Positions 8,289 through 16,648 of a stretch of DNA of 64,000 bases are shown here, piece by piece. Below the pieces are notes generated by a model. The model did no database searches, was not told the DNA's origin, and saw nothing but the letters and a program-made list of their open reading frames with translations. The position numbers were made by a program, and so were the translations under genes. The stretch is from an uncultured Bacteroidota bacterium (GTDB lineage: Bacteria; Bacteroidota; Bacteroidia; Chitinophagales; Saprospiraceae), in assembly GCA_937872515.1 (NCBI GenBank), contig CALMSX010000082.1:310001-374000 (forward strand). The letters are read 5' to 3'. How positions within the stretch are numbered: position 1 is the stretch's first letter; each line of letters starts with the position of its first letter.

Positions 8289-9878
8289 ATGAAAAGACTT
8301 TTACCCATATTGTTGTCTTTCCTGGTAACCGGCTTGTTTGCACAGGAAAGGTACCTCGGACAGGTGTTTTCCGATGTGGATGTTCAAACCGTAATTTATG
8401 GTAAGAACTACACCGTCATTGGCGTGCCTTCTCTTGGTCATACTGTTGAAACCGGCAGGGTAGGTCAACCCCTTGCAGCCGATGTTTACTCTCCAAAAGG
8501 AGATACCGAGACCAAAAGACCATTGGTGATCTATTTCCATACAGGTAACTTCCTTCCGTTTCCTCAAAATACGGGAGCAAGTGGAACCCGAAAAGATTCA
8601 GTTTGTGTTGACATCGTTCGCAAGTTTGCCAGAATGGGCTACGTTGCTGCCAGTGTTGATTACAGATTGGGTTGGAACCCTATCGCTCCAACACAGGAAG
8701 GAAGGGTAAATACATTGATCAATGCAGCTTATCGCGGTGTTCAGGATGCAAGAACTGCAATCCGTTATTTCAAAGCCAATGCAGCAACTTTTGGTATTGA
8801 CACTACCAAAATTATGATTTTTGGACAAGGCGCCGGTGGTTATATTACCCTTGCAACTGCTTCACTTGATAAATACAGCGAAGTATTGACAACCACTTCA
8901 GGTGTTGGTAAATTTGTGGGTTCTAACGGACTTCCATATGTGATCGAAAGAATTCCACTTCCAGGAGGCGGCGTTCTGTATATCAACGGGGATATTGAAG
9001 GCAAAGTGTTGGGTATTGTACCACCAAATGCAGATGGAACACCTAACCCAGGTCCTCCTCCAACCGGAGATACCCTTTGTTTCCCTAACCACGTAAATCA
9101 CACTTCTGAATTTGCGATGGCAGTAAATATGGGAGGTGCCTTAGGTGACATTTCATGGTTAGATGCCAAAACAGCACCTATTATTTGTATTCAGGCACCC
9201 TATGATCCATTTGCACCTTATGATGATGCAGTGTTGAATGTTCCAATTCCAGGAGGTCAGCTTCCAGTGGTAAGGGTTCAAGGCAGCTTGGCAGTTCAAA
9301 GAAGAATGGACGAACTTGGCCTCAATGATCCTTTTAAAGCACTTGATCCTGCTAAAGACCCAATTGGTCAGGCAATCAAAGGCAAGGCAGGTGGACATGT
9401 CAATTTGTTCCCAATAATTGGCTCCAATCAGCTAGACAGCTCACCATGGGATTTTTGGGATCCAGCTACCAATCCAAATCATGCCAATGCCATTCAGACC
9501 AATCCTGATATGACAGCTGAAAAGGGAAGAAGGTATATTGATTCAGTTTTAGTATTCATTGCCCCAAGAGCATGTATTGGTTTGGATTTACCTTGCAAAG
9601 CTTCTGTGGTATCCTCTACTAAAGATCTTTCTGATGCAGATGTAGAATTGAGTTTGTCACCCAACCCAGCTTTTGATAGAGTTAGGATTTCTGTAAGCAA
9701 AGATGCACCCATCTTATCTGCTACTTTAACGGATCTTAATGGTAAAATCGTAGCAAGGTACAACAACATCAATAGCTCATTCCTTGAAATTCAGCGAAAT
9801 AACCTGTCTACAGGAATGTATGTTGTCAATTTGAACTTTGAGAAAGGCGCACTTTCCAAAAAGATTTTGTTCAACTAA
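8289..9878 (+). CDS. T9SS-exported carboxylesterase-like protein lacking the nucleophile serine
   Basis: Secreted alpha/beta-hydrolase-fold protein of uncertain activity. The start at ATG 8289 is chosen because it opens a signal peptide (MKRLLPILLSFLVTGLFAQ); an upstream in-frame ATG at 8238 would add 17 polar residues and overlap the receptor gene. The fold is shown by LVIYFHTGNFLPF (oxyanion-loop position), YVAASVDYRLGW, an ARTAIRYFKANAATFGID helix, then IMIFGQGAGGYITL. That last motif is where esterases carry GxSxG, and here the serine is glycine. Candidate Asp (APYDPFAPY) and His (AGGHVNLF) residues remain. The C-terminus (LSPNPAFDRVRISV ... STGMYVVNLNF ... KKILFN) is a type A T9SS sorting domain. 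It could be a binding protein serving the adjacent receptor. The missing serine is seen; inactivity is inferred. Confidence 0.8.
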   Translation: MKRLLPILLSFLVTGLFAQERYLGQVFSDVDVQTVIYGKNYTVIGVPSLGHTVETGRVGQPLAADVYSPKGDTETKRPLVIYFHTGNFLPFPQNTGASGTRKDSVCVDIVRKFARMGYVAASVDYRLGWNPIAPTQEGRVNTLINAAYRGVQDARTAIRYFKANAATFGIDTTKIMIFGQGAGGYITLATASLDKYSEVLTTTSGVGKFVGSNGLPYVIERIPLPGGGVLYINGDIEGKVLGIVPPNADGTPNPGPPPTGDTLCFPNHVNHTSEFAMAVNMGGALGDISWLDAKTAPIICIQAPYDPFAPYDDAVLNVPIPGGQLPVVRVQGSLAVQRRMDELGLNDPFKALDPAKDPIGQAIKGKAGGHVNLFPIIGSNQLDSSPWDFWDPATNPNHANAIQTNPDMTAEKGRRYIDSVLVFIAPRACIGLDLPCKASVVSSTKDLSDADVELSLSPNPAFDRVRISVSKDAPILSATLTDLNGKIVARYNNINSSFLEIQRNNLSTGMYVVNLNFEKGALSKKILFN

Positions 9879-9901
9879 TTAACAATAAATTATAAGAAAA
9901 A

Positions 9902-9927
9902 GGCTCTGCAATTGCAGGGCCTTTTTT
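9902..9927 (+). terminator. Rho-independent terminator after the esterase-like gene
   Basis: GGCTCTGC and its near-complement GCAGGGCC form a stem around AATT, followed by six T residues. It lies 24 bases after the stop codon at 9878. Confidence 0.85.
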
Positions 9928-9936
9928 GTTATTGGG

Positions 9937-9970
9937 CAAAAAAAAAGAGATACAAATCAATGTATCTCTT
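9937..9970 (-). terminator. Terminator of the tRNA-Glu transcript
   Basis: AAGAGATACA (9945-9954) and TGTATCTCTT (9961-9970) form a perfect ten-base-pair stem with a six-base loop. On the minus strand it is followed by a run of Ts complementary to the A tract at 9938-9946. It begins 11 bases past the tRNA 3' end. Confidence 0.85.
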
Positions 9971-9980
9971 TGTGTTTTAG

Positions 9981-10052
9981 CAGCCCGTAGGGGAATCGAA
10001 CCCCTGCTACCAGGATGAAAACCTGGCGTCCTAACCCCTAGACGAACGGGCC
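9981..10052 (-). tRNA. tRNA-Glu (anticodon TTC)
   Basis: On the minus strand the sequence starts GGCCCGTTCGTCTAGGGG and folds into a cloverleaf. The acceptor GGCCCGT pairs with ACGGGCT (first pair G-U), and the anticodon stem CCAGG/CCTGG carries loop TTTTCAT with anticodon TTC. The T arm has GGTTCGATTCC. The CCA end is not encoded. A promoter lies immediately upstream and a terminator immediately downstream, so it is a single-gene unit. Confidence 0.96.
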
Positions 10053-10068
10053 TTTTTCAAAAGCTGTG

Positions 10069-10100
10069 CAAAGATATAATTAATATTTGAATATATGCAA
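10069..10100 (-). promoter_or_regulatory. Promoter of tRNA-Glu
   Basis: The minus strand shows TTG (10098-10100), 21 bases, then TATCTTTG (10076-10069), an excellent match to the Bacteroidetes TTTG/TAnnTTTG promoter. The expected start site is only a few bases before the tRNA 5' end. Confidence 0.75.
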
Positions 10101-10274
10101 GGTCAACTTAAAAAAAATCTTATTTTTTAAATGAAATTATTTTGATCCGGAAAGTAGGGGATGTTGCTGTTTTAAGTGTCTTTAATTGCAGGAATATCGT
10201 TTACCTAATTGTTAAATAATAGGTTATAACTTAATTAAATATTTAATATATATATCGTAATTCAACATTTTCTG

Positions 10275-10282
10275 TATTTTTG
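10275..10282 (+). promoter_or_regulatory. Putative -7 element for the LMW phosphatase gene
   Basis: TATTTTTG matches TAnnTTTG, 28 bases before ATG 10311. The A/T-rich stretch upstream, 10101-10270, holds no gene that I can see. Confidence 0.45.
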
Positions 10283-10310
10283 TGTTAACAAATTTAATCA
10301 TCTTCCCCCC

Positions 10311-10772
10311 ATGAAAGTCCTGATGGTATGTTTAGGAAATATTTGTCGTTCTCCATTGGCGCACGGCATCCTTCAAAACAGAATTGATCAATTTAAATTA
10401 CCTTGGATCGTTGATTCTGCTGGCACTGGTGGATGGCATTCCGGTGAGAGCCCAGATTACAGGGCTATTTTGGAAGCAAGGAAGCATGGCGTAGATATAT
10501 CCCAACAAAGCGCCAGGCAAATTAAGTTAACCGATTTTACCAATTTTGACCTGATCCTCGCCATGGATACTCAAAATTATAATGACATCAGGTCACTCAC
10601 CCAAAAACTGGAAGAAAAAAACAAGGTTCAAATGATTATGAATTTTTCAAATCCTGAAAAAAACCTTCCCGTTCCAGATCCTTATTATGATGGTAGGTTT
10701 GCTTTGGTTTTTGAAATGCTTGAGGAAGCCATTGATAAGCTTGTGCTCCAATATGCCGGTATAGAAGTCTGA
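10311..10772 (+). CDS. Low-molecular-weight protein tyrosine phosphatase
   Basis: Cytoplasmic phosphatase that removes phosphate from tyrosine residues or small phosphoesters through a cysteinyl-phosphate. The P-loop VCLGNICRSPLA at residues 6-17 carries the nucleophile Cys7 and Arg13 of the C(x)5R signature. The general acid is Asp in VPDPYYDG near residue 125. SAGTGGWHSGE is the usual family second motif. At 153 residues it is complete. It is a single-gene unit preceded by a TATTTTTG element. Targets are unknown; no tyrosine kinase or capsule gene lies nearby. Confidence 0.95.
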   Translation: MKVLMVCLGNICRSPLAHGILQNRIDQFKLPWIVDSAGTGGWHSGESPDYRAILEARKHGVDISQQSARQIKLTDFTNFDLILAMDTQNYNDIRSLTQKLEEKNKVQMIMNFSNPEKNLPVPDPYYDGRFALVFEMLEEAIDKLVLQYAGIEV

Positions 10773-10867
10773 CGGAGCCCCAATTTTCTGACTTTACATC
10801 TCTTTTAAGGTCATTTTACGTCAATTAACAAAATAATAGATGGTATTTTGTGGGAAAATTCCACAAT

Positions 10868-13800
10868 ATGCATCGTCGTATCATTTTCTATTACTTGCTG
10901 TTATTTTTCTGTTTCCTTCACCTTTATCCCATTGCACAAACACCTCTTGAACTGGATCACTGGAAGGAGCTCAAGTTTAGAAACATTGGCCCAGCAGGTA
11001 TGTCGGGTCGGATTACCGCCATCGATGTGGATCCCACTGATGACAATAATATCTTTTTGGGCTCAGCATCTGGTGGTGTTTGGATGAGTCAAAATGGAGG
11101 TATATCCTTTACACCCATTTTCGATGAGCAATCATCCCTTGCCATAGGCGCTATTAAAATTTGTCCCAAAAACCCAAGTCAAATCTGGGTAGGAACAGGA
11201 GAGGGGAATCCCAGAAATTCGCTAAATACAGGAAACGGAATTTATAAAAGTATGGATGGTGGAAAGACCTGGAAATGCATGGGTTTGGAAAAAACCAAGA
11301 CCATCCACAGGATTATCATCCACAGGGACAACCCAGACATCGTTTTTGCAGCTGCCATGGGTTCTCCATGGGGTCCCAATGAAGAACGTGGCGTTTTTAA
11401 AACTACAGATGGAGGTAAGTCCTGGAAAAAAGTATTGTATGTCAATTCGTCTACCGGCGCGGCCGACATGGTTGTTGACCCAAATAACCCCGAAAAAATG
11501 ATTGTTTCTATGTGGGAACATGAAAGAAAACCCTGGACATTTAATTCAGGAGGACCCGGTTCTGCGATCTATTTAACCTATGATGGTGGAGAATCATGGA
11601 AAAAACTTACCTCAGAAGATGGCATTCCGAAAGGCAATTTGGGTAGGGTAGGACTTGCAATTGCCCCATCTTCCCCCAATGTAGTTTACGCCTTGATCGA
11701 AGCAAAAGAAAACGGCCTTTATAAAAGCGAAGATGGAGGCTTAAAATGGAAATTGGTACAAAATAAGGACATAGGGAACAGGCCTTTCTATTACTCTGAA
11801 ATTTATGTTGACCCCAAAAATGACAACAGACTCTTCAACGTATTTACCTATCTCACCCGAAGTGATGATGGAGGTAAATCCTTTTACAATATAGCTGATT
11901 ATGGAAATGCTGTTCATCCAGACCATCACGCTCTGTGGATCCATCCAAAAGACCCCGGCTTCATCATTGACGGAAATGATGGGGGGGCTGCCATATCGAG
12001 AGATATGGGGAAGTCGTGGCATTTTATTTCAAATTTACCGGTAGGCCAGTTTTACCATGTGAATGTGGATTCAGATAAGCCTTACAATGTATACGGGGGA
12101 ATGCAGGACAATGGATCCTGGGTAGGCCCTTCAGCTGTATTAAAACCGGGCGGTATCAGGAATACTGATTTTCAGGAGTTGTACTTCGGAGATGGATTTG
12201 ATGTGGTACCTCAACCGGGGAATTCAAGATATGGATATGCCATGTCGCAAGGAGGTAATGTGGCTTTTTATGATAGAGAGACCGGCCAAAATCGATTTGT
12301 AAAACCCAACCATCCGGATGGTGTTACATTGCGATACAATTGGAATGCAGCCATTGCCCAGCATCCCCACGACTCGTGCAGCCTGTATTTTGGAAGTCAG
12401 TTTGTACATTTTTCAAAAGATTGTGGCAGAAGTTGGACCCTTATCTCACCCGATCTTACCACCAATGATACCACCAAACAAGACCAAAGGAAGACAGGAG
12501 GTTTGACCCTTGATGTGACAGGTGCAGAAACACACACCACCATCTTGTGTATAGCGCCTTCACCGCTTGACGATCAGATTATTTGGGTAGGCACTGATGA
12601 TGGAAATATCCAGTTGACATTAGACGGAGGTAAAAGCTGGACCAATCTTAATTCCAGAATAAAAGGACTTCCAGCCAATGCCTGGATACCTCAGATCGAA
12701 GTATCATCGAGGAACAAAGCGGAGGCATGGGTAGTAGTGAATAATTACCGACAGAATGACTATTGTGCTTATGCCTATCACACTACCGATTTTGGTAAAA
12801 ACTGGAGAAGAATTGCGGATGATGACCAGATCAAAGGTTTTGTAGTTTCAATGGTACATGACCCTGAAGCTCCTTCTCTTTGGTTTCTGGGAACAGATGT
12901 TGGATTGTATGTAAGTTTTAATGAAGGTAAAAACTGGCAACAATGGACCAATAACTTTCCGAGGGTTCAGGTGAGTGATATGAAAATTCAAAGGGAAGAA
13001 AATGACCTTGTTGTGGCCACCTTTGGTCGCGCTATCTGGATATTAGACAATTTGGAACCATTACGCGAATTGGCTAAATCAACTTTTAGCACCACAGATT
13101 CACTTCATCTATTTGGTTGCCCACCGGTCTATGATTGGTTTTACCGCTCATATGATGGCGTACGGTTTTTTGCACAGGGCGATTTTTCAGGGACCAACGA
13201 AACCAAAAATCAGGCAGTCCTGCATGTTTGGACCCCTCCGCAATCAAAGACCAACAAAGAGGGTGATGAAAAGAAAGAAAAATCAAAAGAAAAGGACGTC
13301 AAAATGTCTGTGAGGTGGATCAATGAAAAAGGCGACACCATCAGAAAGAATTCAGTTATGCCAGCAGGTGGGTTACAAAAATTGTATTGGGGACTGAACG
13401 AAGATGGCGTAAGGGGACCTTCGCGCAGAGAACAGCAAAAGGATGACGATGCTCCTGGCGGCCCATCTGTGTTGCCAGGTAAATATAAATGTATCGTTAC
13501 CTATAAAAATCACAAGGACAGCACATGGGTAGAGGTGAATCCGGATCCAAGGATTCCCTACCACCAAATTAATGCAGAAGCTAAATATAAATTAGAAAAG
13601 AACTTCCAAAACCTAGTTAAAAAAGCATCGCTGTCATTTGATTGGCTAAAGGACTGTAAGAAGCATCTCAAATCTTTAGAAACAATAAAAGGGTTTCAAA
13701 CAGATTCAGTAAAAAAAGAAATAGAAAAATGGCACAAATCCATTACAGGTAAAATAGATACACTGGAGGCTTTGTACATGCTACCCGAGAATACAAAAGG

Positions 13801-14038
13801 TATTGCTTATGATGATGAAAAGGTAAGTTCCAAGATTCAGGCGGCACAGGCTTATATCAATACCAGTGACGGCGAGGCTGCTGGCAATATAGACCTGGCC
13901 TTCAAGGAGGCGACAATTTCTATAGAAAGCGCTGAAAAGGCAATTCAGGGCTTTCAAAAAGAAACCTGGCACCCTTATCAATCTATGTTGAAAAGTTTGA
14001 CATTAAATCTGTTTCCTGAAACTATGAAAAAGGAATGA
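10868..14038 (+). CDS. Secreted sortilin/VPS10-like BNR (Asp-box) beta-propeller protein
   Basis: Large exported protein of unknown function with glycosidase-like propeller repeats. I chose ATG 10868 over GTG 10850 because it begins a good signal peptide (MHRRIIFYYLLLFFCF ... IAQ). Repeated Asp-box-like motifs are spread through residues 60-720: GVWMSQNGG, GIYKSMDGGKTWK, GVFKTTDGGKSWK, YLTYDGGESWK, GLYKSEDGGLKW, TLDGGKSWTN and TTDFGKNWRR. They mark one or two propellers like those of the VPS10/sortilin and xyloglucanase-type families. Residues about 790-860 are a charged Lys/Glu-rich linker, and the last 150 residues look alpha-helical. No T9SS sorting domain is present, so export may stop at the periplasm or outer membrane. 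The gene ends exactly where the convergent gene ends. Enzymatic activity is not evident. Confidence 0.82.
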   Translation: MHRRIIFYYLLLFFCFLHLYPIAQTPLELDHWKELKFRNIGPAGMSGRITAIDVDPTDDNNIFLGSASGGVWMSQNGGISFTPIFDEQSSLAIGAIKICPKNPSQIWVGTGEGNPRNSLNTGNGIYKSMDGGKTWKCMGLEKTKTIHRIIIHRDNPDIVFAAAMGSPWGPNEERGVFKTTDGGKSWKKVLYVNSSTGAADMVVDPNNPEKMIVSMWEHERKPWTFNSGGPGSAIYLTYDGGESWKKLTSEDGIPKGNLGRVGLAIAPSSPNVVYALIEAKENGLYKSEDGGLKWKLVQNKDIGNRPFYYSEIYVDPKNDNRLFNVFTYLTRSDDGGKSFYNIADYGNAVHPDHHALWIHPKDPGFIIDGNDGGAAISRDMGKSWHFISNLPVGQFYHVNVDSDKPYNVYGGMQDNGSWVGPSAVLKPGGIRNTDFQELYFGDGFDVVPQPGNSRYGYAMSQGGNVAFYDRETGQNRFVKPNHPDGVTLRYNWNAAIAQHPHDSCSLYFGSQFVHFSKDCGRSWTLISPDLTTNDTTKQDQRKTGGLTLDVTGAETHTTILCIAPSPLDDQIIWVGTDDGNIQLTLDGGKSWTNLNSRIKGLPANAWIPQIEVSSRNKAEAWVVVNNYRQNDYCAYAYHTTDFGKNWRRIADDDQIKGFVVSMVHDPEAPSLWFLGTDVGLYVSFNEGKNWQQWTNNFPRVQVSDMKIQREENDLVVATFGRAIWILDNLEPLRELAKSTFSTTDSLHLFGCPPVYDWFYRSYDGVRFFAQGDFSGTNETKNQAVLHVWTPPQSKTNKEGDEKKEKSKEKDVKMSVRWINEKGDTIRKNSVMPAGGLQKLYWGLNEDGVRGPSRREQQKDDDAPGGPSVLPGKYKCIVTYKNHKDSTWVEVNPDPRIPYHQINAEAKYKLEKNFQNLVKKASLSFDWLKDCKKHLKSLETIKGFQTDSVKKEIEKWHKSITGKIDTLEALYMLPENTKGIAYDDEKVSSKIQAAQAYINTSDGEAAGNIDLAFKEATISIESAEKAIQGFQKETWHPYQSMLKSLTLNLFPETMKKE

Positions 14039-16426
14039 TTACATCTTTACAAACCTGATTACTTTTTTGTTGTCACCGGTATTAACTGTTGCAAAATAGA
14101 AGCCAGGTGCAAGAGGCTGAATATTGACCACGTTTTTTCCTGCCTCCAGCGAAGACCTATGGACCTGCCTACCATCAACACTGGTGATTACCAGATTTGC
14201 ATCCAGGCTTGATTCAATATTGATGGACGAAGTTGCCGGATTGGGATACATGGTTATGGACACGTTTTGAAGATCATTTGATGCCGATGTCGACTTAATG
14301 ATTTCTATTTTGAACTGATCAATACCTGCTTCAACCAAGTGGCCCGGAGCGATGTCTTCTGCTTTGACGACCATTCTCATTTTGTCGGTCATTGTGACCT
14401 GATTTTTAGCAAAGGCAAAGTCGAATTTTTTCCATTCAGAAGCACTGGTTAATTCTATTAAAAGGGGTGATGCCGAGATTCCATTGTCGATGTATACAGA
14501 AAAATAGTCGTTAGGATTGCCAGAGCCCCCATCATTATAGAACCAATAATAAAATGAACCTTTCAGGCTATCAGCACCCTCACCATCTATGATTGGACTC
14601 AATAAGGTGGTGGCTCCTCCATCTACATCATTGTCGCCTGGGTTGACTCCACCATTGCCTGTGATATAGGCAAATCTGCCAAGGTCATCACTGACATCCT
14701 GGTTTGGATTTGATATTTTGTTTTGAAAGGTGGTGCCTTGAGGAACCACTCTTTCCCAGTTCCCGGCAGCACTTTTTTCTGAATTGATCCAACCCAGATC
14801 AGTGAAAAAATCATCCTCATATCCTGGTTCCAATACAATTGTCAGGTCTTCCTGATCTTGTGGATCAAATTCAATGCCTTTGTATCCCCACGCAGCTGCT
14901 CTGATCAAATAATTAGCCTCTCTTGACACCGGCACCTTAAATTGGCCATTGGCAGAGGATTCTACATTTAAATAAGTTGATGAAGCAGTATTTTCCAGTT
15001 GGATCCCAGCGTTTGCTATTGGGTTGCCATCCTGATCAACGACCCTTCCGGTAATAAAATTAGCCTGAAAAATAAAATCCTTTATGGTAACCTCACCTGT
15101 TTGTAAGGCAACTTCTACCGTGTCTACACCATAATCCGGGTGTTGAAATCTCACTTGGTACGTTCCGGGTACAAGCAGTCCGGTTTTATAATCGCCGCTT
15201 CCATTGGTAACATCTGTTGCGGCTCTGTCGGTAATGATTTTAATGCTTGCTCCTGCGATGGGATAAACAGTTCCATCGATATCAATAGCCCTGGCATTTC
15301 CTTCAAGGTAGCATGCTCTTTGGTAGGTTGGTTTAAAAACCCACAACCCGGAATTGATATCGCTTCCAATCACAGTTCCTGATGCAAAATGAGCATAAAC
15401 ACCCCAGCAACCGTAAAACCAACTACCTGATTGTGGCAGTGAGCTATCGTTTAAATAAGTATCATATTCACCAACTTTAATGATATTATCGGGGCGTGTC
15501 ATGTCCTGGATCAAAATGCCATCAGTATACCAGCTTGTAACAGCATACTGACCAACAGCATAGGTATTGTGAGGTATTACTTTACCTATCTGGGTGTCTT
15601 CATTTCGGTATTTATCCAAAAACTGAATATTGTTCAAATCAGAAATATCATAAGAAGCCAGATAAGCTCCAGACACTTCATCAGTGGTGTAAAGTACAGT
15701 GCCTTCGGGATTGGTCCATACATTGTGTGCAAATACACTGGGGGTCTGAAAACGGGTAAGGAATTTTGGGTCCGATCGATTGGTAATATCGTAGACACCA
15801 ACCCCATTGTTGAGATCTGCTGTAAACAAATAATCGGCATTGGCATAACAGTCATGCGTATAGACATCACCCATATTGCTAACGATCTCAGGATTGTAAG
15901 GATCTTTATTGAGGTCACAGATAATGATGCCCTGGCGATTTACATTGTGTCCATTTAGATATAAGAAGCCAAGCGTGTCCATGTTGATGCTGTGTACAGA
16001 TCTTAAGGTGTCAGCAACTGTATTAGGAATGGCGGGTTTCCATCGCTTCCATGTAAATTGGTTGGGGGCATTGGTAGCATCGATGATGGTCACACCATCC
16101 GGGCCTTCGGTGGTTACGTAAATATAATTACCCCACGATCTCATCTCCCTCCAGTTGTTGGTAGCTCCGGGTATTACCAATCTTTCAATCGGATTGGCGG
16201 GGTCTTCCAATGACAAGATACGAATGGCCTGACGGGTGCCGATCACTGCATATTCAATGCCGTTTGCATCGGTATGCCCCCAGATACCAGATCCTGCTTC
16301 TCCAAAATCTATATGAGACATTAGTTGCATGTTCTCTTTCTTTTGGGCATGTATTTGAATTACATTCAACGCACCCAACAAAAAAAACATAAAAGGAATA
16401 AACCTGAGCTTGCTATTAGTAGACAT
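14039..16426 (-). CDS. Choice-of-anchor B (LVIVD-repeat) surface protein with T9SS sorting domain
   Basis: Secreted 795-residue protein. After a signal peptide (KLRFIPFMFFLLGALNVIQIHAQ), residues about 35-375 carry LVIVD-type propeller repeats, such as GVTIIDATNAPNQF, GVGVYDITNRSDPKF, YLASYDISDLNNIQF and GILIQDMTRPDN, which characterise the choice-of-anchor B family. Two carboxypeptidase-regulatory-like beta-sandwiches follow at about 385-455 and 455-515. Next is a jelly-roll-like segment at about 535-700, and then a type A T9SS sorting domain (ITMYPNPATSSINIES ... LAPGFYFATVNTGDNKKVIRFVKM). It is convergent with the BNR protein without spacing. The role is unknown; adhesion or carbohydrate binding is plausible but inferred. 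Confidence 0.85.
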   Translation of the reverse strand: MSTNSKLRFIPFMFFLLGALNVIQIHAQKKENMQLMSHIDFGEAGSGIWGHTDANGIEYAVIGTRQAIRILSLEDPANPIERLVIPGATNNWREMRSWGNYIYVTTEGPDGVTIIDATNAPNQFTWKRWKPAIPNTVADTLRSVHSINMDTLGFLYLNGHNVNRQGIIICDLNKDPYNPEIVSNMGDVYTHDCYANADYLFTADLNNGVGVYDITNRSDPKFLTRFQTPSVFAHNVWTNPEGTVLYTTDEVSGAYLASYDISDLNNIQFLDKYRNEDTQIGKVIPHNTYAVGQYAVTSWYTDGILIQDMTRPDNIIKVGEYDTYLNDSSLPQSGSWFYGCWGVYAHFASGTVIGSDINSGLWVFKPTYQRACYLEGNARAIDIDGTVYPIAGASIKIITDRAATDVTNGSGDYKTGLLVPGTYQVRFQHPDYGVDTVEVALQTGEVTIKDFIFQANFITGRVVDQDGNPIANAGIQLENTASSTYLNVESSANGQFKVPVSREANYLIRAAAWGYKGIEFDPQDQEDLTIVLEPGYEDDFFTDLGWINSEKSAAGNWERVVPQGTTFQNKISNPNQDVSDDLGRFAYITGNGGVNPGDNDVDGGATTLLSPIIDGEGADSLKGSFYYWFYNDGGSGNPNDYFSVYIDNGISASPLLIELTSASEWKKFDFAFAKNQVTMTDKMRMVVKAEDIAPGHLVEAGIDQFKIEIIKSTSASNDLQNVSITMYPNPATSSINIESSLDANLVITSVDGRQVHRSSLEAGKNVVNIQPLAPGFYFATVNTGDNKKVIRFVKM

Positions 16427-16448
16427 ACAGTAGTTATTTTAAAGGGAA

Positions 16449-16456
16449 CAAAGATA
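16449..16456 (-). promoter_or_regulatory. Putative -7 element for the choice-of-anchor B gene
   Basis: Minus-strand TATCTTTG, an exact TAnnTTTG match, 23 bases upstream of the start codon at 16426. No -33 motif is obvious. Confidence 0.5.
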
Positions 16457-16609
16457 GACGAATCCTGCTTTATTAATGCGTTTACAAAAAAATTGCATCT
16501 CAATTGTCCGCAAATAGTTGCCATCATAAAAACAATGGTAAGACACTTGTTTTTTTTAAATTTTTAGAAATATTACGCCTCATTTTCCTGTTATTAACAA
16601 GGATAAGCG

Positions 16610-16617
16610 TATTTTTG
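16610..16617 (+). promoter_or_regulatory. Putative -7 element for the FG-GAP gene
   Basis: TATTTTTG matches TAnnTTTG and lies 32 bases before ATG 16649. If used, transcription would begin after the TTG at 16622, which supports the later ATG as start. Confidence 0.4.
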
Positions 16618-16648
16618 ATAATTGAAAAATTTGTATATAGCATTGAAA

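Noticed and set aside
10850..10867. GTG start six codons upstream for the BNR protein
   Set aside because: ATG 10868 begins a standard signal peptide directly; the extension adds polar residues only.
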